Assembly (NCBI RefSeq): GCF_021245985.1
Contig: NZ_JAJQXA010000007.1
Location: 62,001 to 126,000 of the forward strand
Direction: 5' to 3'
Source of the DNA: Flavobacterium soyae
GTDB taxonomy: Bacteria > Bacteroidota > Bacteroidia > Flavobacteriales > Flavobacteriaceae
Length of the DNA: 64,000 nucleotides
Position 1 is the stretch's first letter. The number at the start of each line of letters is the position of its first letter. Positions 9,038-17,682 of this stretch are shown piece after piece. The position numbers and the translations under genes are program-made. The notes below the pieces were generated by a model, which was given only the letters and a program-made list of their open reading frames with translations, was not told where the DNA came from and did not search any database.

Positions 9038-11380
9038 TTATGTCGAAAAAGTCAACCCCTTAGCTTTAAAACTAGTAAACAAAACTTGTTTAGCTGTACT
9101 TATAGTCTCTTCAGTGCGATAAATACTGCACCAAAATTTAATTTGTATTTTAAATTTTCCATCAGAAATAGAATTGTAATAAATCTGAGATGGTTTGGTG
9201 TTATTTACTAAAGGAAGACTTTCAAGCGAACTTAAAATAGTTGCATTTATATTTTCGGGAGTTGCATCGCCGCTAATTTCGATAGCAATATCAACCAATT
9301 TAAAGTTATCGGTATACGTCCAGTTGGTGATGTTTTGAGACAATAAATTACCATTCGGAATAATAATTTCGGCACCATTTGGGGCATTGATTTTGGTTGT
9401 TCTTAATCCCATTGATTTTACTCTTCCAGATTCAGAACTGATATCGATAACGTCTCCAATTTGAATAGGTTTATCGAAAATTAAAATAATACCCGAAACG
9501 AAATTGTTTACTACATTTTGAAGTCCAAGACCAACACCAACCCCTAATGCTCCTAAAAGAATACTCAATTTATCTAGAGGCATTCCAGAAGCTGCAACGG
9601 CCAAAAGATAACCCACAATCAAAACAATGAGTCTTGTAATTAATAATTTAGAATGCTGTCTTTTGTTAATGTTTTCCTCGTTTTCATCTTCAATTTCTCC
9701 AAAAAAATAAGCAACATAATTCTGTAGTAAATGTGCAGCCCAGATAATAATGAAAAATAAAACAATATTTCCTAAAGTAAAAGTTATGCTTCCAATGGTA
9801 TTTGGACGACTAAGTAAAGTGCCAACAGAAGAACGTAATGACTCCCAAATGTTTAAATTGGAAGCAATTACCACCAGCCACATATAACTGATTACGATAA
9901 TAAATGGTTTTTTAAGTGTATCCGATAAATTTTCGTAATCAAAAATCTTTTCAATTCCGCGTTTTATTCTTGTTGTATAAATCTGTAAAAGGATTATTTC
10001 CAGAATTATTTTTAAAAGAACACTTAAGGCAACAATCTGCGTAAGCGAAATAAATGCTGTTAGGCTCAACATATTTGATAGCGAAACTCTTCCGAAAATA
10101 TTATAAAGTATTGATAACCCATTTAATCCGATAAAAATAATGCTGGCCCATTTAAAAAATCCTTTGATATACAATTGATCTTTTAAACTCTTAATTTGAA
10201 CTAAACCATATCGAATTCCCAAGATATTTATGATGATAAAAAAGCAACGCTGAAACATTCCAACTTCAATGAAAAGATCCAGGAAACAGAGAGCAAAAAA
10301 CAATCCGAAAAGCAATAGCCAGTTTCGCATCGATTTTCCAGACCAATCATTCTTAAATAAAATTGTAAGTACCCCTAGTGAACCTAACTGAAGTAGTTCT
10401 AAAAATAGGGCAGGAGCGTATAAGTTTGTAACTATAGCAATGTTTAAGCCTATAACAATTACAGGTAAAATAATGCCTCTGTTTAAATATTTAAAATTAA
10501 AAAGAGAAAGATTTTCGGCATGACCGTTAGATTTTAAATATTTCAAATTACGAGAAATATACCATGCTAAAAGTCCCATGAAGAAACATAATGTAAGTAA
10601 CCCGCCGGCTTTATAGCTTAAATAATAAGCAGCAACATTTTCTTCAATTATAACTTTTGCTTTAATGTTGTGAGACACCACTTTTTTTGCTGTAGAATTG
10701 GTACTCCATAACGATGGATATTCTTTTTTAAGAATGCTTATTCCAGATTTTTCGAGTTTTGTCTCTACAGTTGTTAATGCATTAGAAACTGCTATTTTGT
10801 GTTCTACTGTCAGCCTTTTTTTGATATTTAAAATTTCCTGATTTTTCGTCATCAGGCTGTCTGTTTTTAGATAACTTTTTTTAAGACTGGCTAATTCTGT
10901 TTTAAATTGTTTTCTGCGAATGGTATCTTTTATAAGTGTAAATAAAGTTTTGTCTTTACGTAGATCAAGAATTTTATTTTTAATTTTTTCAAGATTTGCA
11001 TTGCGGTGATCTATCGCTTTATTTTGTTCATTTAATTCCTGTTCGATTTCTTTTAAAACAATGCGGTACATTTGCTGATTTCGCACATTTGGATTAGCAC
11101 CTTTAAGGCTTGCCAATATTAAATCGAGTTTACTTTCTGTTCTTTTAATTTCCCCAAACAAATGAAAAGTGTTTCCTTCAAATTCGGCATCATTTGCAGC
11201 CGATTGCAAAACATCTCCGGCTTTTTCAATTGACATTAAGTAGTCACTATCTGTTGCGGTTTCTTCAAATAATTTAGACTTGTTTTCTGTTTTTGAAACT
11301 GCATTCTGTGAGTAAGAAAATGATACAGAAAATAGTATCATTAGTAAGGCGGATAAATAAGAATTTCTTTTTGAAATCAT
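9038..11380 (-). CDS. Large MscS-family mechanosensitive channel (MscK/MscM-like)
   Basis: A 780-residue inner-membrane channel. Residues 1-24 are a signal peptide (SVSFSYSQ). A long charged, coiled-coil-prone periplasmic region follows to about residue 245, then multiple membrane helices. The conserved pore helix and beta-domain entrance is GVGVGLGLQNVVNNFVSG, followed by IILIFDKPIQIGDVI, the MscS signature. Such channels release solutes on hypo-osmotic shock; the extended N-terminus places it with the large MscK-type branch rather than short MscS. It is transcribed alone, with a terminator on each side. It appears to be core genome marking the left boundary of the accessory cluster. Confidence 0.93.
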   Translation of the reverse strand: MISKRNSYLSALLMILFSVSFSYSQNAVSKTENKSKLFEETATDSDYLMSIEKAGDVLQSAANDAEFEGNTFHLFGEIKRTESKLDLILASLKGANPNVRNQQMYRIVLKEIEQELNEQNKAIDHRNANLEKIKNKILDLRKDKTLFTLIKDTIRRKQFKTELASLKKSYLKTDSLMTKNQEILNIKKRLTVEHKIAVSNALTTVETKLEKSGISILKKEYPSLWSTNSTAKKVVSHNIKAKVIIEENVAAYYLSYKAGGLLTLCFFMGLLAWYISRNLKYLKSNGHAENLSLFNFKYLNRGIILPVIVIGLNIAIVTNLYAPALFLELLQLGSLGVLTILFKNDWSGKSMRNWLLLFGLFFALCFLDLFIEVGMFQRCFFIIINILGIRYGLVQIKSLKDQLYIKGFFKWASIIFIGLNGLSILYNIFGRVSLSNMLSLTAFISLTQIVALSVLLKIILEIILLQIYTTRIKRGIEKIFDYENLSDTLKKPFIIVISYMWLVVIASNLNIWESLRSSVGTLLSRPNTIGSITFTLGNIVLFFIIIWAAHLLQNYVAYFFGEIEDENEENINKRQHSKLLITRLIVLIVGYLLAVAASGMPLDKLSILLGALGVGVGLGLQNVVNNFVSGIILIFDKPIQIGDVIDISSESGRVKSMGLRTTKINAPNGAEIIIPNGNLLSQNITNWTYTDNFKLVDIAIEISGDATPENINATILSSLESLPLVNNTKPSQIYYNSISDGKFKIQIKFWCSIYRTEETISTAKQVLFTSFKAKGLTFST

Positions 11381-11482
11381 AATTAATTTGGTGATTTAAG
11401 GTCTCCAAATTTAATTGTTTTTTGGATAGGAATGGTTTTGTAAATGGGAAATATCAGAAAAGAAAGATCTGTCAGCTATAAA

Positions 11483-11527
11483 GAAAAATGTCCTTGAATG
11501 TTAAAAAATATTCAAGGACATTTTCTT
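11483..11527 (-). terminator. Terminator closing the leftward accessory cluster
   Basis: Stem TGTCCTTGAAT / ATTCAAGGACA with a short A-rich loop. On the - strand it is followed by ATTTTTCTTT. It lies just past the last (decayed) gene of the phage-like cluster and before the channel promoter. Confidence 0.75.
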
Positions 11528-11560
11528 AAGAATGAAAAGGGATTTACTGTATTTTATTTT

Positions 11561-12124
11561 TTAAAAAGCAAAAGATATCCCATTTTCTGAATTATACAGT
11601 TTACTAATATCATCTTGATTTAATACTCTATTCTTCCAAATAACAAGTTCCTCAACATATCAACATGTCTTAAAGTTGGAGATAAAACCCAGATACTAGT
11701 ACCGATTTTTGTTATGCTTGATCCTGCTGGAAATTTGGTTAATGTCGCAGCACCAAAAGGCGTTAAATGTATTTGCCATTCAACATCTGTAGAATTATTT
11801 CTTTTATTAATAATCCAGTTCCCCGTCGATGAAAAATTAACTGCATAAAACCAAAAGGAAATAGAAAAAGGAATATCTGCTCCATTTCCTGATGTGAAAC
11901 TAAAGTTTACATTATTTGGTATATCAACATATGCTATATTTGATGAAGGAAAATTTATTGCACTTCCTATTTTTTCCGGTTACATATATTTGTATTTGTA
12001 GCAATTCCATTTGGGGATAGGCCAGTTGATTTTGTAACGTCTCCATTAAATTTATAATACGCTGCCAAATTATTTGCTAACTTCTATTTTTATCAAATAC
12101 GGTATTTTGTAATAAGCTTCCCAT
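11561..12124 (-). pseudogene. Decayed LamG (concanavalin-like) tail-type protein
   Basis: On the - strand an ATG at 12122-12124 begins MGSLLQNTVFDKNRS and then hits a stop. It closely copies the first ten residues of the 684-aa DUF285 protein (MGSLIQNTIF). Shifting frames recovers NNLAAYYKFNGDV, then a ~110-codon open stretch (INFPSSNIAYVDIP, SISFWFYAVNF), then ELVIWKNRVLNQDDISKLYN, the usual last strand of LamG/concanavalin-like domains (LYN motif). At least three frame or stop lesions are needed, so it is not translated as one protein. It was probably an alternative surface-binding protein at the end of the cluster. Confidence 0.75.
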
Positions 12125-12126
12125 AA

Positions 12127-12870
12127 TTATACCCCTAATAATAATACACTGTTTGTATTACCTCTTTTTGTGAAAGTAAAAATTTGTTTTTCAGTTGTTA
12201 CAGAAGGCGTTCCAAATAACCATGTATGAGGTGCTGTAATTGCCCATGTTACATTTACCCCGGGTAATGTAATACCGTTAAAAATAAAACTGTCAATTAA
12301 CGAAGATGGAACTGTAATTGTGCAGCTTGTTGTGAAAAGTATTGTTTTTCCATGCCAAGAAGCGGGAATATCTTGACTTGTACTTATTTCTAATTGACTG
12401 TATATATCATCTATTGTAGCTAAAGTATACGAACCATTAGATTTTGAAGGCAGTTTCAACTCAATATTAGTTGTAGATGAATTATCAGAAGTTAGTACCG
12501 TGGAATAAATTGATCCTTTTGCAAAAACAATTTGATTAGGAGTAATTCTAGTCGCTATCGTGTTTGAACTAATTGATTCATCCGTAACAGAAATAGCAGA
12601 AGGCTGTATGTATGTTTTCATCTGTGTAGAAGGAACTAAAACGTTAATACCTTGATAGTCCATATTAACTACAGAACTGAATGGCGAGCCAATAAACTGC
12701 ATACTTGTATTGGTGGCAGAATTTCCATTCTCTAATACAGATTGTAGGTTTTGTGTTTCTTGAGCAGCATCGCTAAATTGCAATTCACCGCTTTCATTAG
12801 TTACTAAAATTTTATTTGGTTGATTTTTTTCTAAATCGGCTACTTTTATTCTGTTATATTTTGTGCTCAT
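12127..12870 (-). CDS. Tail-fibre-like protein with conserved 'NRIKVADLE' leader
   Basis: A 247-residue protein without signal peptide. Its first ~33 residues (MSTKYNRIKVADLEKNQPNK, then ILVTNESGELQFSD) are nearly identical to the start of the 391-aa protein at 32416-33591, while the rest differs. The middle is beta-rich and Ser/Thr/Asn-rich, as in phage fibres and baseplate-attached proteins of Bacteroidota phages. The C-terminus ends in a compact strand set (TFTKRGNTNSVLLLGV). I infer a host- or surface-binding protein whose N-terminal leader docks onto a shared structure. It follows the DUF285 gene by 81 bases on the same strand. Confidence 0.6.
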   Translation of the reverse strand: MSTKYNRIKVADLEKNQPNKILVTNESGELQFSDAAQETQNLQSVLENGNSATNTSMQFIGSPFSSVVNMDYQGINVLVPSTQMKTYIQPSAISVTDESISSNTIATRITPNQIVFAKGSIYSTVLTSDNSSTTNIELKLPSKSNGSYTLATIDDIYSQLEISTSQDIPASWHGKTILFTTSCTITVPSSLIDSFIFNGITLPGVNVTWAITAPHTWLFGTPSVTTEKQIFTFTKRGNTNSVLLLGV

Positions 12871-12951
12871 TTTTGTTTTTATTTATTGTGATTAGATAGA
12901 TTTCTTAAAATTTGCATGGAGGATATGATGCTTAAAGAAATTTAACATAGT

Positions 12952-15006
12952 TTATATTCCTCCATCTGTTATTGCCCAATTGTTTGGTACTCCTGTTAAA
13001 ATTGCTTTTCCTGCAGAAGCTGCTGTAGTATATTTTGCTGTTCCGAAAGTAATTGTTAAAGAAGGTTTTACAGATTGGGAACTCCAGCCATTATAAATCG
13101 CATCTAAATTTGATACTGAAAAATTAGCAGGAGTCTTTCCTGTCATAAACCCTGTAAAATTTGTTACATTTGAAACGTTCCACATTCCGATATCTTGATT
13201 AAAAGGAATACTGTTTTGAAACATTGCAGACATGTTTGTAACAGCACTTACATTCCAATTTGAGATTGGCTGGTTGAAAGGACAGTTTCCAAACATATTC
13301 TGCATGTTCAAAGTTCCTGTCGTTTTCAATGACCAATTATTTATTGTATTTGATCCTCCATTATTAAATTGTGAATAATAAAACATATATCCAAAATCAC
13401 TTACGTTTTGGACATTGAATCCACCGATATCTTGATTGAATGCTGTTCCACTAAACATTTGATTCATGGTTGTTGCTTTTGAAGTATCCCAATTAAATGG
13501 CATACCCCCATTATTAAATGAAGTTGCATTTTGGAAGACACCTTGCATATTACTAACATTTGATACATTCCAACTGCCAATATTTTGATTAAAATTAACA
13601 GCAAGAGCAAACATAAATTGCATAGTTGTTACATTTCCGGTATTCCATGAGTTTATGCTTGAACTTCCACCATTGTTAAATGCGCTGGCTGTTACAGTAT
13701 TAAACATGGATAAACAATTTTGGACATTACTCATGTTCCAGTTTCCAATATCTTGATTAAATACTAATGCATTTTGAAACATTTGCTGACAAGTTGTATT
13801 TGCAATAGTATTCCAATTTCCAATAGGCTGATTAAAAGATGATGCATTTTGAAACATGCTGTTCATTGTTATTGTTCCAGTAGTTTTTAATAACCAGTTA
13901 TTTATTGTGTTTGACTCTCCATTATTGAATTTTGTTGCTGATGAAAACATACTCGAAAATGAGGTATTATTTGATACATTCCAATTTCCAATATTTTGAT
14001 TAAACACACTTGCACCACTAAACATTGATGACATATTTGTAACTAAAGAAGTATTCCAGTTTCCTATTGGCTGATTGAATTTAGGACATGCAGAAAACAT
14101 ACTATTCATTACAATTGTGTTTGTAGTATTTAAAACCCAATTATTTATAGTTGGACTTCCACCATTATTGAATGCCATACATGAAACAAATGTGTTGGAA
14201 AATATAGTAACTTTTGTAACATTCCATGTGCCGATATCTTGATTAAAATTAATAGCAGACTGAAACATTAAGTTCATATTAGTGACATTTGAGGTATTCC
14301 ATGACCCAATTGGTTGATTAAATGCAGTAGCATTTTGAAACATTTGGGACATTGAAGTCACATTCTCTGTATTCCAATTGTCTATAGGCTGATTAAAAGT
14401 AGCACATCCCTGAAATGTAGCACTCATGTTTGTAACGTTGGAAGTATTCCAATTGTTTAAATTTTGGTTGAAATTTATACAACTTGAAAAAGCAGCCGAT
14501 AAATTGTTAAATGAAAATGTATTCCATTCATTTATCCTTCCCACTGTTGTCAGTGATGTACATCCTGTAAAAGCATTTTGAAAACTAGTTGTTCCAGTTA
14601 AGTCTAGTATGTCTGAAACTTCTGATAAGACTAAATTGGCGCATCCTTGGAAATATACTCCCTGATTTGTTCCTAGTTTTAATTTACCCCAACGAGAAAC
14701 AGATAATATTTTTAATCTGTCTCCTGTATTATTAAACTGCCAGCCTGTGCAAATTCCGGTTATTTTAATTGTATAATCTCCTGCAATAGTATATGTATGA
14801 GTAGTTTGTGCTTGATTCCAAGAAGTTATATTATTGCTTGTTCCATCACCCCAGTCTACTATAAAATTATAAGTCCCGGATGATAATAAAGGTAGTTTTA
14901 CCTGTGTAGAACTACTTGAACCTGTAGAAGTGTTTGAAGTTCTCCAGGTAGAGACGAAAGAATTTTTAGTTCTTCCAAAAATAGTATTTTGTATTAGTGA
15001 ACCCAT
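12952..15006 (-). CDS. DUF285/BspA-like repeat surface protein with PKD-like N-terminus
   Basis: A 684-residue protein without signal peptide. Residues ~35-95 form a PKD-like beta-sandwich (FIVDWGDGTSNN, THTYTIAGDYTIKI). From ~150 to ~640 there are about fifteen copies of a repeat resembling 'NWNTSNVTNMSAMFQ..FNQ.IG', the DUF285 (BspA-like leucine-rich) repeat. That repeat is known from surface proteins of Mycoplasma, Listeria and gut bacteria and forms a solenoid used for binding. The absence of export signals is unusual for this family and fits release by lysis or packaging in a particle. The first ten residues (MGSLIQNTIF) recur in the decayed gene downstream. Confidence 0.8.
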   Translation of the reverse strand: MGSLIQNTIFGRTKNSFVSTWRTSNTSTGSSSSTQVKLPLLSSGTYNFIVDWGDGTSNNITSWNQAQTTHTYTIAGDYTIKITGICTGWQFNNTGDRLKILSVSRWGKLKLGTNQGVYFQGCANLVLSEVSDILDLTGTTSFQNAFTGCTSLTTVGRINEWNTFSFNNLSAAFSSCINFNQNLNNWNTSNVTNMSATFQGCATFNQPIDNWNTENVTSMSQMFQNATAFNQPIGSWNTSNVTNMNLMFQSAINFNQDIGTWNVTKVTIFSNTFVSCMAFNNGGSPTINNWVLNTTNTIVMNSMFSACPKFNQPIGNWNTSLVTNMSSMFSGASVFNQNIGNWNVSNNTSFSSMFSSATKFNNGESNTINNWLLKTTGTITMNSMFQNASSFNQPIGNWNTIANTTCQQMFQNALVFNQDIGNWNMSNVQNCLSMFNTVTASAFNNGGSSSINSWNTGNVTTMQFMFALAVNFNQNIGSWNVSNVSNMQGVFQNATSFNNGGMPFNWDTSKATTMNQMFSGTAFNQDIGGFNVQNVSDFGYMFYYSQFNNGGSNTINNWSLKTTGTLNMQNMFGNCPFNQPISNWNVSAVTNMSAMFQNSIPFNQDIGMWNVSNVTNFTGFMTGKTPANFSVSNLDAIYNGWSSQSVKPSLTITFGTAKYTTAASAGKAILTGVPNNWAITDGGI

Positions 15007-15197
15007 TTTATTTTATTTTAAAAACATTTTTAATCCTTAAATTTGATTGATAATAGTTTAATTCCAAATCCGGCATTATAAATCCTATTTTAAATTTAAA
15101 AATCTGTTTAGGTTAAATTTATCTATGCCGAATTTGAAAATCTTAAAGATTTAAAAGAAGAAAAATGTTTTAGTTTTTACTTAAATCCAATTTTAAT

Positions 15198-16346
15198 TTA
15201 AGGATTTGGATTTTCTCCTTCTTTATAATTATGAGTTAAAATTCCATTTGCGAAATAGGTATGAAATGGATTTAATGTCAAAGGAAAGATTCTTCTCTTC
15301 TCTAAATTAATAGTAACTGCTGTAACCGGAATAATTTCATTATTAATGCCATAAAGGTTATCACCAGCCTGAATATCTCCTAAAGGAATAAATCTCCAAG
15401 AGCCATTACGTTGAATGAGCTGTAAGTGAGTTGGAGTAGCTTCCAATAATCCGTCGTTGACAATTATTGTTTTATAAGCATCTTTTTGCGTTAATTTAGT
15501 GATTGGTGATGTGATTCTTTTTTCTGATAAAGAATTAGAAGACCATTTGTATAATTCATTAGCATTATTGGTATCAATGAGTGTTTCAATCTCAGCAGAA
15601 AGAAGCAGTTGATCGAGATGCAATTCTTCAATAGCTTTTTTAGAACCATCTGGAAGTGTAATCAACGTGCCTTCGACAAAACAGCCGCCTCCTGATCCTC
15701 CAGTTGAATTATCACCAGTTGTCTGATAAGTTTCATTACTAGGGACAGAAAGATCTCCGGCTGTATTTCTTGTTGAAACTTTATAATAATAAGTAGTATT
15801 AGGACTTAATGCATTATCTGAATACGTTGTTATATCTGCAGTATTTATTGACATGTGCGGTGACCACGTACCACCAGAATCTACTTTTCGATATAGCTGA
15901 TATCCGGTAATTCCGATATTATTATGCGGTACAGACCATGATAAATCTATCGTCATTCCATCAGATGAAAGACTACTTGTAATAGCAGGAATATTAATTA
16001 CACAAGTCCCTAAATTATTTGCATAAATTTGAACATTTTCTTCCAGCCAGGCAATGGCTTGGTTATTTGCATCAATAACACTGATATTAGATACAAACTG
16101 GTTTGCATAAGCAGTAAGAGTAATTTCTGTACCAGCTTCTCCGGCAGAGCAGTTATTTTTTGTTACAGTTTTAGTTTGTTCTGTATTATAATATCTTGTA
16201 TCAGGAGGACAGCTTATTGTATCTAAAATGGGTGCGATGTAATCTGGATCGGTTGTCACATTTGGTTTTATATCTCCAGTCGAAGTACCATCGTCTTTAT
16301 AGTATCTTTCTAATAAAGTAAAAGATTTATATCCTGTATTTGCCAT
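15198..16346 (-). CDS. DUF5977 - fibronectin III - Hint (intein-like) domain protein
   Basis: A 382-residue protein. Residues ~50-115 match the DUF5977 module (RYYNTEQTKTVTKNNCSAG, then DANNQAIAWLEENVQIYANN). Residues ~118-210 are a fibronectin-III domain (TYYYKVSTRNTAGDLSVPS). Residues 222-373 are a Hint domain: nucleophile Cys222 after GGSGGG, block B TPTH (His307) and the C-terminal His372-Asn373 pair, leaving a 9-residue tail that starts with Tyr. Hint domains self-cleave or splice; lack of Cys/Ser/Thr at +1 argues against normal splicing and for cleavage or ligation chemistry, as in bacterial intein-like domains. It starts 3 bases after the stop of its DUF5977 paralogue, so the two are translationally linked. 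Confidence 0.82.
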   Translation of the reverse strand: MANTGYKSFTLLERYYKDDGTSTGDIKPNVTTDPDYIAPILDTISCPPDTRYYNTEQTKTVTKNNCSAGEAGTEITLTAYANQFVSNISVIDANNQAIAWLEENVQIYANNLGTCVINIPAITSSLSSDGMTIDLSWSVPHNNIGITGYQLYRKVDSGGTWSPHMSINTADITTYSDNALSPNTTYYYKVSTRNTAGDLSVPSNETYQTTGDNSTGGSGGGCFVEGTLITLPDGSKKAIEELHLDQLLLSAEIETLIDTNNANELYKWSSNSLSEKRITSPITKLTQKDAYKTIIVNDGLLEATPTHLQLIQRNGSWRFIPLGDIQAGDNLYGINNEIIPVTAVTINLEKRRIFPLTLNPFHTYFANGILTHNYKEGENPNP

Positions 16347-16349
16347 ATT

Positions 16350-17210
16350 TTAATAAGTTATTATAACCTTTGCGGTTGAGAGATTATTAGAATAATTAAT
16401 GTAACCAATATGAGCAACATCGTTTATTGGCAGATTTTTTCCTTGTATAGAAATATTTTTTGAAAAGTTTAATTGCTGGATTTGCTCGCCATTATTATTT
16501 ATAATGTCTTTCCCTACTTTTTCCATTGTACCACCATGGAAAGTGGTAATTTCTACATCAATATTCCCTGTGGCTTTAGAACTCCACCAAACGGCAGCCA
16601 TTCTTACCTGAATATTATTTAAATTGGAATAAACTTCTTTTACTTTTTTGAAATTTATTAAGCATGTTTCTGTGCCCGTTAAATCTGTAATATCACCGCC
16701 CCACATGATATAAGAATCCTGTGCAGCTGCATTTAAAGGAAGTTCGTTTTTTAGTCCGTAGCCTACCCACTGATTGTCTAAAGTATCAATACCAGTATTT
16801 ACAAAACCAGTAAAAGTATCTAAATCACTTCCGGCTCCTAATGCCCATCTGTACTTAATCACCATATAATCGAAAGGTTGTAAAGTAGTTGGCGGTTCAA
16901 TTACACAAGATGGATTTGCTCCACGCCATGCCGTTTCTCTAATACTACAGATACCAGTATTATTAGCATAAGCCTGAGCATTTGCATTAAGCCATGATTC
17001 AGCCTGTTCATTTGCATCAGTTATACTTACAGTTGACACAAATTTATTTGCACTAGCGGTTAAAGTAACCAGATTTCCTGTTGTTCCTTTAGAACAATCA
17101 TTTTTTTTAACTGCTAATGTTTTTTCTGTATTATAATAAACCTCTGTACCCTCTATAGGAGTATAATTTTCTAAATAATTAAAAGGTTTATATGTTGTAT
17201 TTTCTTCCAT
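16350..17210 (-). CDS. DUF5977-containing protein with unknown beta-rich C-terminus
   Basis: A 286-residue protein without signal peptide. Residues ~22-95 (VYYNTEKTLAVKKNDCSKG, then DANEQAESWLNANAQAYANN) are a DUF5977 module, clearly paralogous to that of the next gene. The remaining ~190 residues are beta-rich and unrecognised (YMVIKYRWALGAGSDLDTF). DUF5977 is found in large adhesive or phage-related proteins of Bacteroidota; its function is unknown. The gene lies in a chain of leftward genes coding for fibre-like products, so a structural or binding role is likely by context. Confidence 0.68.
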   Translation of the reverse strand: MEENTTYKPFNYLENYTPIEGTEVYYNTEKTLAVKKNDCSKGTTGNLVTLTASANKFVSTVSITDANEQAESWLNANAQAYANNTGICSIRETAWRGANPSCVIEPPTTLQPFDYMVIKYRWALGAGSDLDTFTGFVNTGIDTLDNQWVGYGLKNELPLNAAAQDSYIMWGGDITDLTGTETCLINFKKVKEVYSNLNNIQVRMAAVWWSSKATGNIDVEITTFHGGTMEKVGKDIINNNGEQIQQLNFSKNISIQGKNLPINDVAHIGYINYSNNLSTAKVIITY

Positions 17211-17288
17211 ACATTATGTTTTAGTTAATAATAATGTTGTCTTTTGTTTTCTAAAAACCATTAGAAAGTCATTGAATAATTGTTTTTA

Positions 17289-17657
17289 TTATGATGGCTG
17301 TGCAGGCCAGACAATAGATGTTAAGTCATCGAGACCAGTTAAATCCCTTAATGCCTGTCTGTAATTTCTCCATTCTGTTTTTTTCTCTTCTGAAAGAGGC
17401 GAATCATCTAATTGTGTCCAGTCACTACTAATCAGCAGTGCATTTCTGGCTGTTCTTAGATTTTCTAAAATACTATCCTCACTCTGTACGAAAGCAGAAT
17501 AAGTATGTTTACCATTAATTACCTTATAATTTTTAGATAATGCCTGCTGCCATTCTTCTGCAGTTAATTCAATATTTGGCTGTGGGATATTCTCATGGAT
17601 TCCTTCAACATAAAAGCCTGTGTATTCTCCATCTTTGTTGTATGTTCCTTTATACAT
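17289..17657 (-). CDS. Phage tail-fibre assembly chaperone-like protein
   Basis: A 122-residue protein. The N-terminal part (MYKGTYNKDGEYTGFYVEG) reads like a fibre tip piece. The C-terminal half, with RNALLISSDWTQLDDSPLS, NYRQALRDL and the final IVWPAQP, is the signature of phage tail-fibre assembly or tail chaperone proteins (SDWTQ...YRQALRDL...WP.P). Such chaperones help the fibre encoded next door to fold and trimerise. Here the upstream gene, 25 bases away, encodes a fibre-like protein, so the pair keeps the phage arrangement. Confidence 0.78.
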   Translation of the reverse strand: MYKGTYNKDGEYTGFYVEGIHENIPQPNIELTAEEWQQALSKNYKVINGKHTYSAFVQSEDSILENLRTARNALLISSDWTQLDDSPLSEEKKTEWRNYRQALRDLTGLDDLTSIVWPAQPS

Positions 17658-17682
17658 GATTTTTTTATTTTAAATTTTTAGA

